Assembly (NCBI RefSeq): GCF_016650695.1
Contig: NZ_JAEKFH010000001.1
Coordinates: forward strand, 434,001-498,000
DNA: 64,000 nucleotides
DNA from: Pseudomonas sp. TH41
GTDB lineage: Bacteria; Pseudomonadota; Gammaproteobacteria; Pseudomonadales; Pseudomonadaceae
Reading direction: 5' to 3'
Part shown: positions 25,461-34,556 of the stretch, in pieces
Numbering within the stretch: position 1 is the first letter of the stretch
Layout of the letters: the number at the start of each line of letters is the position of its first letter
Position numbers and translations under genes: made by a program
The notes under the pieces: model-generated
What the model was told of the DNA's origin: nothing
The model's input: the letters and a program-made list of their open reading frames with translations, nothing else
Databases searched by the model: none

Positions 25461-26921
25461 TCAACGGTCCTCTTTGAGTAGGGGCGACGGGTGCCTAGTG
25501 AACCAACGGCTTGCCTGCTCATACGCGTGGGCCAACTGCAACACTGCGAAATCGGCCTGGTGTCGACCGATGATCTGCATTCCTATCGGTAGCCCGTTTT
25601 CGTTGAAACCGGCTTGCACATTGGCCACTGGGCAGCCAGAAAGCGTGCCCGGAATCACGACTTCCATCCAGCGGTGATAGGTATCCATGGCCGTGCCTTC
25701 AATGGACGTCGGCCAAGGGACATTTTTGTCGAACGGGAACACTTGGGCGCTCGGCAGCAGCAGGTAGTCGAAGCGCTCGAACAGTCTGGAGAGGGCGCGG
25801 TACCAGTTACTGCGCACGACTGAAGCGGCAAACACCTCGCTGGCGGCCAGTTTCAGGCCGTTTTCGATTTCCCAGCAGGCTTCCGGTTTTAACTGCGCAC
25901 GCTTTTGTGGGTCGGCATAGGCTGCCCCCAGAGAGCCGGCGATCGACCAGTGACGCAGCGTTCGCCAGCTGTTCCACAGGTGTTGCGGGGTGAACTCAGG
26001 CTGCACGGGTTCGATGTGGCAACCCAGGCTTTCGAAATCAGCAAAGGCCTTTTCGCACAGCGCGGTAATGCCGTTCTCCATTGGCAGGTAGCCGTTGAAG
26101 TCGCCCAGCCAGCCCAGGCGAGTGCCTTTGAAGTCCCGCTCCAGCGGCGCGGCAAAGGCGCTGCCGGATTCGGCGATGGACAGTGGCGCGCGGGCATCGG
26201 CGCCGGCCTGCACCGACAAAAGCAAGGCGGCGTCGCGCACGCTACGGCCCATGGGACCTTCGTAACCGAGCTGGTCGAAAAACAGATCGGCACTGTCGTC
26301 AAATGGCACGCGCCCCTGCGATGGGCGGAATCCGAAGACATTGTTGAAGGCGGCCGGGTTGCGCAGCGAACCCATCATGTCGCTGCCATCGGCCACCGGC
26401 ACCAAATGCATGGCCAGCGCTGCGGCGGCGCCACCGCTACTACCGCCAGCGGTTTTACTCGGGTCAAAGGCGCAGCCAGTAGCGCCGAACAACGGGTTGT
26501 AGCTTTGCGAACCGAGGCCGAATTCCGGTGTGTTGCTCTTGCCGATAATGATCGCGCCGGCGGCTTTGATCCGCTCCACCATGATGCCGTCGCGTTCAGG
26601 GATAAAATCCTTGAACAACGGCGACCCCAGCGTGGTGCGGATGCCGCGGGTCAGCGACAGGTCTTTGACCGCATGGGGCAGGCCATGCATCCAGCCACGG
26701 TACTCGCCCCGGGCCAGTTCGGCGTCGCGTAGATCGGCCTGCGCCAGCAGGTCTTCCGGCGCTTGCAGGCTGATCAAGGCATTGACTCGCGGATTGAAGC
26801 GATCGATATGGGCAAGATAAGTCTGCATCACTTCGCGGCAGGAAACCTGGCGCAAGCGGATGCGTTCGGCGAGTTCATGGGCCTGTAGCAGGACCAGTTC
26901 GCTGAGGGTATTAGAAGTCAT
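25461..26921 (-). CDS. Amidase (amidase signature family) linked to a polyamine-type importer
   Basis: 486 residues from ATG 26921; a longer in-frame start at 26963 would cross a stem-loop. The Ser-cisSer-Lys triad is visible: Lys in HAVKDLSL, cis-Ser and nucleophile Ser in the AGGSSGGAAAALAM signature with GSDMMGSLRNPAAFNNVFGF. The enzyme hydrolyses an amide in the cytoplasm. It is the last gene after a four-gene ABC importer, so it may cleave an imported amide such as an acylated polyamine or amino acid amide (inference). Confidence 0.9.
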   Translation of the reverse strand: MTSNTLSELVLLQAHELAERIRLRQVSCREVMQTYLAHIDRFNPRVNALISLQAPEDLLAQADLRDAELARGEYRGWMHGLPHAVKDLSLTRGIRTTLGSPLFKDFIPERDGIMVERIKAAGAIIIGKSNTPEFGLGSQSYNPLFGATGCAFDPSKTAGGSSGGAAAALAMHLVPVADGSDMMGSLRNPAAFNNVFGFRPSQGRVPFDDSADLFFDQLGYEGPMGRSVRDAALLLSVQAGADARAPLSIAESGSAFAAPLERDFKGTRLGWLGDFNGYLPMENGITALCEKAFADFESLGCHIEPVQPEFTPQHLWNSWRTLRHWSIAGSLGAAYADPQKRAQLKPEACWEIENGLKLAASEVFAASVVRSNWYRALSRLFERFDYLLLPSAQVFPFDKNVPWPTSIEGTAMDTYHRWMEVVIPGTLSGCPVANVQAGFNENGLPIGMQIIGRHQADFAVLQLAHAYEQASRWFTRHPSPLLKEDR

Positions 26922-26954
26922 TGCAACGCTGCCTTTCGGACGGCTGGAGGAACA

Positions 26955-26973
26955 CCCCGTCACCGTGACGGGG
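26955..26973. terminator. Stem-loop between the binding-protein and amidase genes
   Basis: CCCCGTCAC and GTGACGGGG are perfect complements around a single base, making at least a 7-bp GC stem with a 5-base loop. No T-run follows on the minus strand, so partial termination or mRNA stabilisation of the abundant binding-protein message is more likely than full termination. Confidence 0.45.
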
Positions 26974-26982
26974 CGGTTGGAA

Positions 26983-28029
26983 TCAACGCATCAGGCTGGT
27001 CCAGAGACGATCGGCCAGGCGGATTGCGCCTTCGCCGCAGGTTTTGCTGAACACCACCTGGGTACCTTCGGGAATATGCAGCTCCGGGGCGTCCTTCAGG
27101 CTGGCGTCAAGGAACGGTTCCACACCCTTGATCGGGCTCTGGTGCTTGAGGAAGTTCTGAGTCATCGCGGCATTTTCCGGCTGGCTGAGGAACGCGATAA
27201 ACGCCTTGGCGTTTGCCGGGTTCTTGCTGCCCGCCGGGATAACCATGTTATCGACCCACGCCAGCACGCCTTCTTTCGGATACAGGTATTTCAGGGCGGG
27301 TTTCATTTCCCGGGCGCGCATTGACGAACCGCCCCAGAACATCGACATGTCGACTTCACCCGAGGCCAGGTTTTCGCGAATTGAGCCGGCCTTCGAACTG
27401 TAGGTTTTGACGAAGGGCTTCTGCGTCTTGAGCAGGGTCAGCACCTGCTGCATCTGCTTGGGGTCTTCACTGCACAGCGGGATATTCAGGTACAGGCTGG
27501 CCATGTCGATGACTTCGCTGACCGAATCAAACATGTTGATTCGTCCCTGCAATTCGGCCGGCGGCTCGTAAAGCACTTTGTAGCTGTCGGCCGGACCTTT
27601 GTAGCGTTCGGTGTTCAGTACCACGCTGGTAGTGCCCCAGATGAAGGGTATGGAATAGGCGCCCTCCGGGTCCCAGGTGGGCTTTTTCAGGTTGTCGACG
27701 ACGCTGGCATAGTAGGGTTCATTGACCGGGTCGAAGCGTTCCAGCAACTTCTCCTTGATCAGGATCGGTACGAACTGGTGCGACGGAATCGCCACGTCAT
27801 AGCCAGCGCCACCCTGTTTCAGTTTGGCCAGCAGTGTTTCGTTGGAGTCGTAGGAATCGACGGTGACTTCGATCCCGGTCTGCTTCTGGAACTTGGCGAG
27901 AATCTCAGGTGAAAAGTAACCGCTCCAGCTCACCACATTGAGTTTTTCCGTGGCCTGAACGCTGGCGACCAGGGTCAGCGGTAAGGTCAGGAACAACGAA
28001 GTGCCGATACTGTTAATCCACTTGCTCAT
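26983..28029 (-). CDS. Periplasmic polyamine-type ABC substrate-binding protein (PotD/PotF family)
   Basis: 348 residues with a cleavable signal peptide (LFLTLPLTLVASVQATE, cleavage likely after VQA). The mature start EKLNVVSWSGYFSPEILAKF and the FIWGTTSVVLNTERY segment are typical of PotD/PotF and related binding proteins for polyamines, opines or similar amines. It precedes the amidase gene and follows the two permease genes. The exact ligand cannot be set from sequence. Confidence 0.9.
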   Translation of the reverse strand: MSKWINSIGTSLFLTLPLTLVASVQATEKLNVVSWSGYFSPEILAKFQKQTGIEVTVDSYDSNETLLAKLKQGGAGYDVAIPSHQFVPILIKEKLLERFDPVNEPYYASVVDNLKKPTWDPEGAYSIPFIWGTTSVVLNTERYKGPADSYKVLYEPPAELQGRINMFDSVSEVIDMASLYLNIPLCSEDPKQMQQVLTLLKTQKPFVKTYSSKAGSIRENLASGEVDMSMFWGGSSMRAREMKPALKYLYPKEGVLAWVDNMVIPAGSKNPANAKAFIAFLSQPENAAMTQNFLKHQSPIKGVEPFLDASLKDAPELHIPEGTQVVFSKTCGEGAIRLADRLWTSLMR

Positions 28030-28056
28030 GCTAATTCCCCACGGTTTGTAAAAAGG

Positions 28057-28866
28057 TCAGGCGTTCTTTTTGCCCAGCAGGTAAGAGAGACTGACGAACA
28101 GCACCGAGACGCCCAGGATCAGGGTCGAGACGGCGTTGACGTCAGGTGTCACACCCATGCGTAGCAAGCCGAAGATGAAGATCGGCAAGGTGGTGGTGCC
28201 CGCCTGGGAGACCATCATCGAGATCACGAAGTTATCCAGCGAAACGATAAAGGCCAGCATCAGCCCGGAGACGATCCCCGGCATCAACAGCGGCAGGGTG
28301 ACCTTGCGAAAGGTCCGCCATGGACCGGCATAGAGGTCCGCCGAGGCTTGCTCCAGGGACAGGTCCATGTCGTTGAGCCGTGCGCGAATCGGCAGATACG
28401 TAAAGGGGATACAGAACACCGTATGAGCGATGATCAGGTTGCCGTAGCCCAGGGACAGGCCAATGGTGGAAAACAGCGCGAGCGTGGCGACACCGACGAC
28501 AATTTCCGGCAGCACCAGGGGCAACATGATCGCGCCCATGGACAGATGCAGGCCCTTGAATTTTGCGCCCCGCGAAGTGCCGAGGGCGGCTAGCGTCGCG
28601 ATGGCCGTGGCGACCATGCTCGCGCAGACCGCAATCAACAGGCTGTTGCCGGCCGCTTGTCGAAGCGCCTGGTTGGCAAATGCGGCGCGATACCAGTCGA
28701 GGCTGAAACCGGTCCACACTGTTGCCGACTGGTTGGCGTTGAAGGAGAACACCACCAGCACCACGATCGGCGCGTAAAGGTACAGGTAGAACAGGAAACT
28801 GAAGCCGCCGAAGCCCGGGAAGTCCTGCACGCCCAGCCTGTTTTGGTTGAATAGACGCAGCATCAT
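28057..28866 (-). CDS. ABC permease, PotC/PotI type
   Basis: 269 residues with six hydrophobic helices. The cytoplasmic EAA loop reads LEQASADLYAGPWRTFRKVTLP, which couples to the ATPase. The opening LFYLYLYAPIVVLVVFSFNA is the usual start of PotC/PotI. It forms the inner-membrane channel with the PotB/PotH-type permease encoded just upstream, whose stop it overlaps by four bases. Confidence 0.92.
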   Translation of the reverse strand: MMLRLFNQNRLGVQDFPGFGGFSFLFYLYLYAPIVVLVVFSFNANQSATVWTGFSLDWYRAAFANQALRQAAGNSLLIAVCASMVATAIATLAALGTSRGAKFKGLHLSMGAIMLPLVLPEIVVGVATLALFSTIGLSLGYGNLIIAHTVFCIPFTYLPIRARLNDMDLSLEQASADLYAGPWRTFRKVTLPLLMPGIVSGLMLAFIVSLDNFVISMMVSQAGTTTLPIFIFGLLRMGVTPDVNAVSTLILGVSVLFVSLSYLLGKKNA

Positions 28867-29783
28867 GCACCTCCCTTGGCGATACGTTGGCGCTCGGCGC
28901 GCAGGGCATAAACGGTCAACACCAACATCACCGCCGCCATCAGGACTAACGAGAGCGCGGCACCGAATGGCCAGTTACGCGCATCGCTGAACTGCCTGAA
29001 GATGAGGTTGCCGAGCATCATCCGGGTGCCGCCGCCCAGGAGTTCCGGGGCAATCATCGCCCCCAGGCATGGCACGAAGGTCAGGATGGCGCCGGCAAGA
29101 ATCCCCGGTTTGGCGATGGGCAACACCACTTTTCGCAAGGTACGCACGCGGCCGGCATAGAGGTCCTGAGCGGCTTCCAGCAGGCGAATGTCCATTTTTT
29201 CGAGCGTGGCGTAGATAGGCAGCACGACGAAGGGGGCGTAGGTATAGACCAGTCCCAGCAGCACCGCGCCGTCGGTATAGAGCATTTGCAAGGGCTGGTC
29301 GATGAGGCCGAGGCCCATCAGGCTGTTATTGATCACCCCGGTATTACGCAGCAGCAGAATCCAGGCGTACGTGCGGATCAGCAGGTTGGCCCAGAAGGGC
29401 ACCGTGATCAGAAAAATCAGCAGCCCGCGCCGATGCGCTGGCTGCATGGCCAGCCACACCGCCACCGGAAAGCCGATCAGCAAAGTGATCAGGGTGGTTA
29501 ACCCGGCAATGACGATCGAACGCAGGGCGATGATCAAGTAGGAGTCGGCAAAGGTCAGGCTGTCGTCCAGTTGCCGTTCGAAGAGCAGCGAGGTGTAGGC
29601 GTCGCTGCTGAAGACCTTGTTTACCCCACCGTAGGGGTTGGCTTCCATCAGCGAATAGCCGACAACAATCAGGATCGGCACGATCAGAAACAGAATGATG
29701 GCGATCAGCGCCGGGCTGACACCGAGGAAGCTCTGGAAGGCCCGGCGGCGTTCCAGGGTATTGGCAATCGGTAATGCGGACAT
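28863..29783 (-). CDS. ABC permease, PotB/PotH type
   Basis: 306 residues, six transmembrane helices. EAA loop: LLEAAQDLYAGRVRTLRKVV. The long periplasmic loop after helix 1 (residues about 50-90) is normal for PotB/PotH. It lies 15 bases after the ATPase gene and overlaps the second permease gene by four bases, fixing the subunit order ATPase, permease, permease, binding protein. Confidence 0.92.
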   Translation of the reverse strand: MSALPIANTLERRRAFQSFLGVSPALIAIILFLIVPILIVVGYSLMEANPYGGVNKVFSSDAYTSLLFERQLDDSLTFADSYLIIALRSIVIAGLTTLITLLIGFPVAVWLAMQPAHRRGLLIFLITVPFWANLLIRTYAWILLLRNTGVINNSLMGLGLIDQPLQMLYTDGAVLLGLVYTYAPFVVLPIYATLEKMDIRLLEAAQDLYAGRVRTLRKVVLPIAKPGILAGAILTFVPCLGAMIAPELLGGGTRMMLGNLIFRQFSDARNWPFGAALSLVLMAAVMLVLTVYALRAERQRIAKGGA

Positions 29784-29798
29784 GGCAAATCCTCGTGC

Positions 29799-30917
29799 TC
29801 AATCGTGCAGGACGCTGGCGCTACCGCGGTCGAACAGCAGACCGGCCTGGCTGCCCACGGCGAAGCGCTGGCCAGGGTCGACGCTGTTGGGCGTGCGCAC
29901 GGTGAGACGTGAACCGTCGCTCAGGCGGACGTGATATTGCAGGTCGGTGCCGAGATAGATCTGCGTATCGATCCGGCACGGCAGCGCACCCTCGGTGCTT
30001 TCAGGCACCAGATGAAGACGCTCTGGACGTACAGACAACGCTACCGTGTCGCCGGCCCGAGCGTTGCTGCAGCGTTGTGCGGGCAGCGGGTGACCTGCTG
30101 GCCCGGCGAACCACGCCTGGCCTGCTTCGACACGCGTGACGGTACCTTCTATAAAGTTGGTTTCGCCGATGAAGTCCGCTACAAAGCGATTGCGAGGACG
30201 TTCGTAAATGTCTTCCGGAGCCCCGACTTGCTGGACTTCGCCCTCGGACAGGACGGCGATGCGGTCGGACATGGTCAGGGCTTCTTCCTGGTCGTGAGTG
30301 ACGAAGATGAAGGTGATGCCGGTCTTGGCCTGGATGGTTTTCAGTTCTTCGCGCATGGCTTGGCGCAGCTTGAGGTCCAGCGCCGATAGCGGCTCGTCCA
30401 GCAATAGAACCTTGGGATGTGGAGCCAGTGCGCGGGCCAGGGCGACACGCTGTTGTTGGCCGCCGGAGAGTTGTGCCGGCTTGCGTGCGGCGAACCGTTC
30501 CATCTGCACCAGGGCGAGCATCTCGCGCACTCTTTCGGCGATTTGCGCTTTGTTCAGGACGTTGCCCATCGGCTGCGATTCGAGACCGAAGGCCAGGTTT
30601 TCGGCGATGGTCATGTGCGGGAACAATGCGTAATGCTGGAACACCGTGTTGACCGGTCGTTCGAAGGGTGGGCGGTCGGCGATGTTTTCGCCGTAGAGCA
30701 AAATCTCACCCTCGGTTGGAAATTCGAACCCCGCAATCATCCGCAAGAGGGTGGTTTTACCGCAGCCGGACGGGCCGAGGAGGGTGAAGAATTCGTTATC
30801 GCGAATGTCCAGGTCGATGCTTTTCAGCGCCACCGGGCCAGAGTGTGGATCACCGTAGACTTTACGCACTGAGCGGATAGAGACCGCCAGCGTTTGCAGC
30901 GAATGCAGGGCATTCAT
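29799..30917 (-). CDS. ABC ATPase, PotA/PotG type
   Basis: 372 residues. Walker A GPSGCGKTTL, signature LSGGQQQRVALARAL, Walker B VLLLDEPLSALD, H-loop VTHDQEEA; the last 120 residues are a TOBE regulatory domain (GDTVALSVRPERLHL). It energises the polyamine-type importer from the cytoplasmic side. First gene of the operon, with GGAGG before its ATG and a LysR gene divergent from it. Confidence 0.93.
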   Translation of the reverse strand: MNALHSLQTLAVSIRSVRKVYGDPHSGPVALKSIDLDIRDNEFFTLLGPSGCGKTTLLRMIAGFEFPTEGEILLYGENIADRPPFERPVNTVFQHYALFPHMTIAENLAFGLESQPMGNVLNKAQIAERVREMLALVQMERFAARKPAQLSGGQQQRVALARALAPHPKVLLLDEPLSALDLKLRQAMREELKTIQAKTGITFIFVTHDQEEALTMSDRIAVLSEGEVQQVGAPEDIYERPRNRFVADFIGETNFIEGTVTRVEAGQAWFAGPAGHPLPAQRCSNARAGDTVALSVRPERLHLVPESTEGALPCRIDTQIYLGTDLQYHVRLSDGSRLTVRTPNSVDPGQRFAVGSQAGLLFDRGSASVLHD

Positions 30918-31141
30918 GCGTTACCTCCGATTCCCCCATCACCTGCGCAGAGGCTGATAACAGCGTTGCCAACGGCGATGGATATTGTTTTTTTGAGCAG
31001 GATCGAATTGCGTTTGGGTGTGAACCAGCTGCTTTTTTTGTTGTGCTGTGGGGCGATTATCAGTGAGCGATTGCAGGAGCGAAACTTCAGATTTAACATA
31101 GGTCCTGTTAAATAAATTAATAGCTAAAGGCGTCCACAACC

Positions 31142-32032
31142 ATGCCTGACCACCGTTTGCCGCCGCTCAATGCGGTGCGTGCCTTTGACGCCGCGGCCCG
31201 CCTGGGCAGCTACGTCGAGGCCTCGAAAGCCCTGCACGTGACCCAGCCCGCCATCGGGCGGCATGTGAAGTTGCTGGAGGAGTGGTTGGGCGTTCAACTG
31301 TTTGAGCGTACTTCGCGGGGCGTGACCCTGACGTTGGCGGGGGAGAAGTACTACCGCAAGATTTGTGCAGCCTTGCAGTTGATCATCGAGGCGGGAAAGG
31401 AGGTACGGCCCAAGGATGCCGAACGGTGGCTGCGAATCATGGTGGTGCCGGGATTCGCCAAGCGCTGGCTGACGCCACGCCTTGAAGCCATGCGTCACCT
31501 TCGGCCGGGTTTGAAGTTCGCCATCGAACCCAACTCTACTTTCAGTGATGTCGATGGCAAGAACGCTGACCTGGGCATTGTCTATGGCCTGGATGGGCAA
31601 TACCCGCATTCACGCGCAAGCCTGATCTGCCCACGAGTCTTTCCGATCTGTACCCCGGGTTACCTGGCCAGCATCGACCCCATCGAGGGCCCGGCTGACC
31701 TGGTCAAACACAAGCTGATCCACGTCGACGACGGCGAATGGTGGAATATGTGGTTCGCAGCCTATGGACTGGATGTTCACCTTAGCTCAGACATGCTTTA
31801 CGTCAACAACGACCACGCGCTGTCCGTGGCCGAGAGCGGGCAGGGCATCGCGCTGGCCAATGAAGTGCTGGTGCGCGAAGAACTCGCCGCCGGCAAACTG
31901 GTGAAGGCACTGGACACCCAGGTGAAGTTGGATAGCTATCGGGTCCTGACGCCTACTGCCGAGTTTTCAGCGGATGTCGCGTGGTTCATCCAGTGGATGA
32001 AGACGGAATTGGAAAAAGAATTCAGCGTCTGA
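31142..32032 (+). CDS. LysR-family regulator of the polyamine-type importer operon
   Basis: 296 residues. N-terminal winged helix-turn-helix of the GcvA-like group: LPPLNAVRAFDAAARLGSYV then ALHVTQPAIGRHVKLLEEWL. The effector domain follows (about 95-296). Divergent from the ABC importer/amidase operon with 224 bases between them, so it probably activates that operon in response to its substrate. No clear T-N11-A box was picked out by eye in the gap. Confidence 0.88.
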   Translation: MPDHRLPPLNAVRAFDAAARLGSYVEASKALHVTQPAIGRHVKLLEEWLGVQLFERTSRGVTLTLAGEKYYRKICAALQLIIEAGKEVRPKDAERWLRIMVVPGFAKRWLTPRLEAMRHLRPGLKFAIEPNSTFSDVDGKNADLGIVYGLDGQYPHSRASLICPRVFPICTPGYLASIDPIEGPADLVKHKLIHVDDGEWWNMWFAAYGLDVHLSSDMLYVNNDHALSVAESGQGIALANEVLVREELAAGKLVKALDTQVKLDSYRVLTPTAEFSADVAWFIQWMKTELEKEFSV

Positions 32033-32319
32033 ACAGCCGTTGGATATCCGCAAAAGAGGGCCTGTTTTTTCCTCTCTCGATTGAGCCTTCTTTTGGTCTG
32101 GGTCGACTTGATCAGTCCCATCAGCGCAGCTGCACGCTTGCCGTTGCGCAACGCCACGCCCGCTGAAACGCCGTGCTTGAGCACCCCGCCGAGTCTCGTG
32201 GAATCCCTGAGAAAAAAATCCTTTACATAATTTTTGAGGCGTGCATTAATTCGTTCGCAGCCCGAACTAAGTAAGGGCGCAGTAAGACCACACGGTTTTC
32301 TAGGAAGGGAGAATTCAAG
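32033..32319. other. 287-base upstream region of the inositol island
   Basis: Lies between the LysR stop and the ROK regulator start, both on the plus strand. It is AT-richer near 32215-32260. It should carry the promoter of the ROK gene. No terminator hairpin with a T-run and no clear operator could be defined by eye. Confidence 0.4.
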
Positions 32320-33534
32320 ATGAATGGGGTATTGGCTGAGTCGGCACTTGGGCGTCGGGTGAATTACCAGACTGTGATGGAGTGCATTGTCCGCCAAGGC
32401 CCGACGTCCCGCGCCCAGGTCGCCAAATTGACGGGGCTGTCCAAGCAGACCGTATCGGAATTGGTTTCCATGCTTGAGGAGTCAGGCTGGGTACGTGAAG
32501 TGGGCAGCGTTCAGGGCAAGTTGGGTCGCACTGCGATTACCTATGAACTGAATCCAAAAGCTGGCTATGTCGCCGTCTGTGATCTGGGTGGAACCCATCT
32601 GAAGCTGGGGATTGCAGATGTTTCAGGGCATCTGATCGAAGAAACCCGTTCGCCGCTGAAGGACGGTGGTGCACAGGTGGAAGGGCAGCTGGCGCAGGGC
32701 ATTAGCGACTTGTTGAAAAAGCACACTATCGAACGCAGCAAATTGCTACAGGTTGTCGTTGGGGTGCCAGGGGTCGTTGATCGCAAAACCCGGCGAGTGC
32801 ATCACTCGCCGAATTTGCCAGCATTGCCAGGAGCAGACCTTGAAGTCGCACTGTACCGGGCATTAGGTGTGCCAGTGTTGCTGGAAAACGAAGTCAATCT
32901 GGCCGCCGTTGGGGAATTGTGGCGTGGCCGTGGGCAGGCCACTGATAGTTTCATCTTTGTCGCGATGGGAACCGGCATCGGGATGGGGGTCATCCTGGAC
33001 GGCAAACTGTGGCGTGGTGCCCGCGGTGGCGCGGGTGAAATTGGCTACATGCCAGTGCTGAACGAAGATGTTGATCCTGAGGTGAAACGGCACGGCCCAT
33101 TGGAAACGGTGTCGAGTGGTCAAGCGATCTTGCGCTTCTACCGAGAGCTCAGTGGCAATAGCGTTGACGAAGTACCTGAGGTATTTGACCGCGCCGCGGC
33201 AGGCGATGAGGTTGCCCAACAGGTTATCGACCAAGTGGCGCGAGGCTGCGCCAAAGCGATTGGGGCAACCGCCACCGTACTGGATCCGCAACTCTGCCTG
33301 TTAGGCGGCAGCGTTGGCGGGCGCCCCGAAATGCTGGAACGGGTCCGCTATTGGCTGGCGGACATGATGGATGATCCGCTGCCGCTGGAAGCCTGTGCCT
33401 TAGGCAAGAAAGCCGGACTACTCGGGGCCGTGGCAATTGCACTGCAAGAAGTTAATGGTCGGTACTTTTCCGCGCAACTTCCGAGTCAGCTGCAAGACAA
33501 TGAGTTGTACTTAAGTAGAACCGCTATTCCGTAG
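32320..33534 (+). CDS. ROK-family transcriptional regulator with altered sugar site
   Basis: 404 residues. N-terminal MarR-like winged helix (TSRAQVAKLTGLSKQTVSEL, residues about 29-48), then a ROK sugar-kinase-like domain with the ATP-type loop DLGGTHLKLGI (88-98). The usual ExGH motif reads E240-I-G-Y243 and the zinc-binding cysteine cluster that should follow is missing (no Cys between 244 and 265). It therefore should not be a kinase and probably senses sugar differently. First gene of the inositol island; ROK regulators such as FrcR precede similar ABC importers. Confidence 0.85.
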   Translation: MNGVLAESALGRRVNYQTVMECIVRQGPTSRAQVAKLTGLSKQTVSELVSMLEESGWVREVGSVQGKLGRTAITYELNPKAGYVAVCDLGGTHLKLGIADVSGHLIEETRSPLKDGGAQVEGQLAQGISDLLKKHTIERSKLLQVVVGVPGVVDRKTRRVHHSPNLPALPGADLEVALYRALGVPVLLENEVNLAAVGELWRGRGQATDSFIFVAMGTGIGMGVILDGKLWRGARGGAGEIGYMPVLNEDVDPEVKRHGPLETVSSGQAILRFYRELSGNSVDEVPEVFDRAAAGDEVAQQVIDQVARGCAKAIGATATVLDPQLCLLGGSVGGRPEMLERVRYWLADMMDDPLPLEACALGKKAGLLGAVAIALQEVNGRYFSAQLPSQLQDNELYLSRTAIP

Positions 33535-33613
33535 AGAGTTTTAATAATAAAAAGAAGTGCATTAACCGGCTTGTCTGTGAGCCGACATTCCTCCCGCAAA
33601 CATGAGAGATAAC

Positions 33614-34516
33614 ATGACAACGGTACGAATTGGTATTAACCCGATTACTTGGACAAATGACGATGTTCCGGAGTTAGGGGGCGATACGCCGCTGGAAGTC
33701 TGTCTGAGTGAAACTAAATTGGCAGGCTATGCGGGCTCGGAATTAGGGGGTAAGTTCCCGCGTCAAGCGGAAGTACTTCGCCCTATTGTTAAGGCACACG
33801 GGCTGGATATTGTTTCGGGCTGGTATGACGGACGAATTGCAGAGAACGAGGTGGATGAAGAGTTCGACGCTATTTTACCGCACCTGACATTGCTCAAGGA
33901 AATGGGCAGCAAAGTGGTTGTCTATGCAGACACCAGTTACGGCCGCCACGGCGCTATCCATGACCCGGCTTCCATTCGTCCCGAGTTACCGGATGGCGAC
34001 TGGATCAGCTACGGCAAGAAAGTGACCCAGTTGGCGGAAAAGATGGCTGATTTTGGCGTGAAGATGGGCTACCACCACCACATGGGAACCGTCGTTCAAA
34101 CCGATTATGAGATAGATCAGCTGATGCAACACACCGGTGAGGCGGTTGGCTTGCTCTTTGATACGGGGCATTGTTTGTATGCCGGGGGCGATCCTTACGC
34201 ACTGGTTCGCCGTCACGCCAAACGTATCAACCATGTTCATTTGAAAGATGTTCGAAAGGCCGAGCTGGAAAAAGCCTTGAAAGAAGACTTGAGCTTCATG
34301 GGCGCGGTGATGAATGGCATTTTCACGGTGACGGGCGACGGTGTGATTGATTACGCGGACATCTTGAAAGTCCTGGCGGAAAACAATTACAGCGGCTGGC
34401 TGGTCGTTGAAGCCGAGCAGGATCCGAATAAAGCGAATCCGCTGGTGTATGCAACGATGGGTTACAAGAATACCAAGCAGTTGGCAGAAGGCGCTGGCTT
34501 TACTGTCAAATCCTGA
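33614..34516 (+). CDS. iolE: Myo-inosose-2 dehydratase
   Basis: 300 residues from ATG 33614, which has GAGAGA upstream; ATG 33602 has no ribosome site. The xylose-isomerase-like barrel carries the IolE features RIGINPITWTNDDVPELGG (2-19), GYHHHMGTVVQ, LFDTGHCLYAGGDP and VVEAEQDP, which include the metal ligands. IolE dehydrates 2-keto-myo-inositol to the trihydroxycyclohexanedione that IolD hydrolyses. First enzyme gene of the island, 79 bases after the ROK gene. Confidence 0.92.
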   Translation: MTTVRIGINPITWTNDDVPELGGDTPLEVCLSETKLAGYAGSELGGKFPRQAEVLRPIVKAHGLDIVSGWYDGRIAENEVDEEFDAILPHLTLLKEMGSKVVVYADTSYGRHGAIHDPASIRPELPDGDWISYGKKVTQLAEKMADFGVKMGYHHHMGTVVQTDYEIDQLMQHTGEAVGLLFDTGHCLYAGGDPYALVRRHAKRINHVHLKDVRKAELEKALKEDLSFMGAVMNGIFTVTGDGVIDYADILKVLAENNYSGWLVVEAEQDPNKANPLVYATMGYKNTKQLAEGAGFTVKS

Positions 34517-34556
34517 ATTTCCAAATCGGTTTCACCATTAGGAAAGAGATACGTCT

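Noticed and set aside
32249..33572. GTGCATTAA shared by the regions before the ROK gene and before iolE as a common operator
   Set aside because: A 9-base match can arise by chance in 64 kb, it is not extended into a longer shared palindrome, and it is not found before the other island genes.
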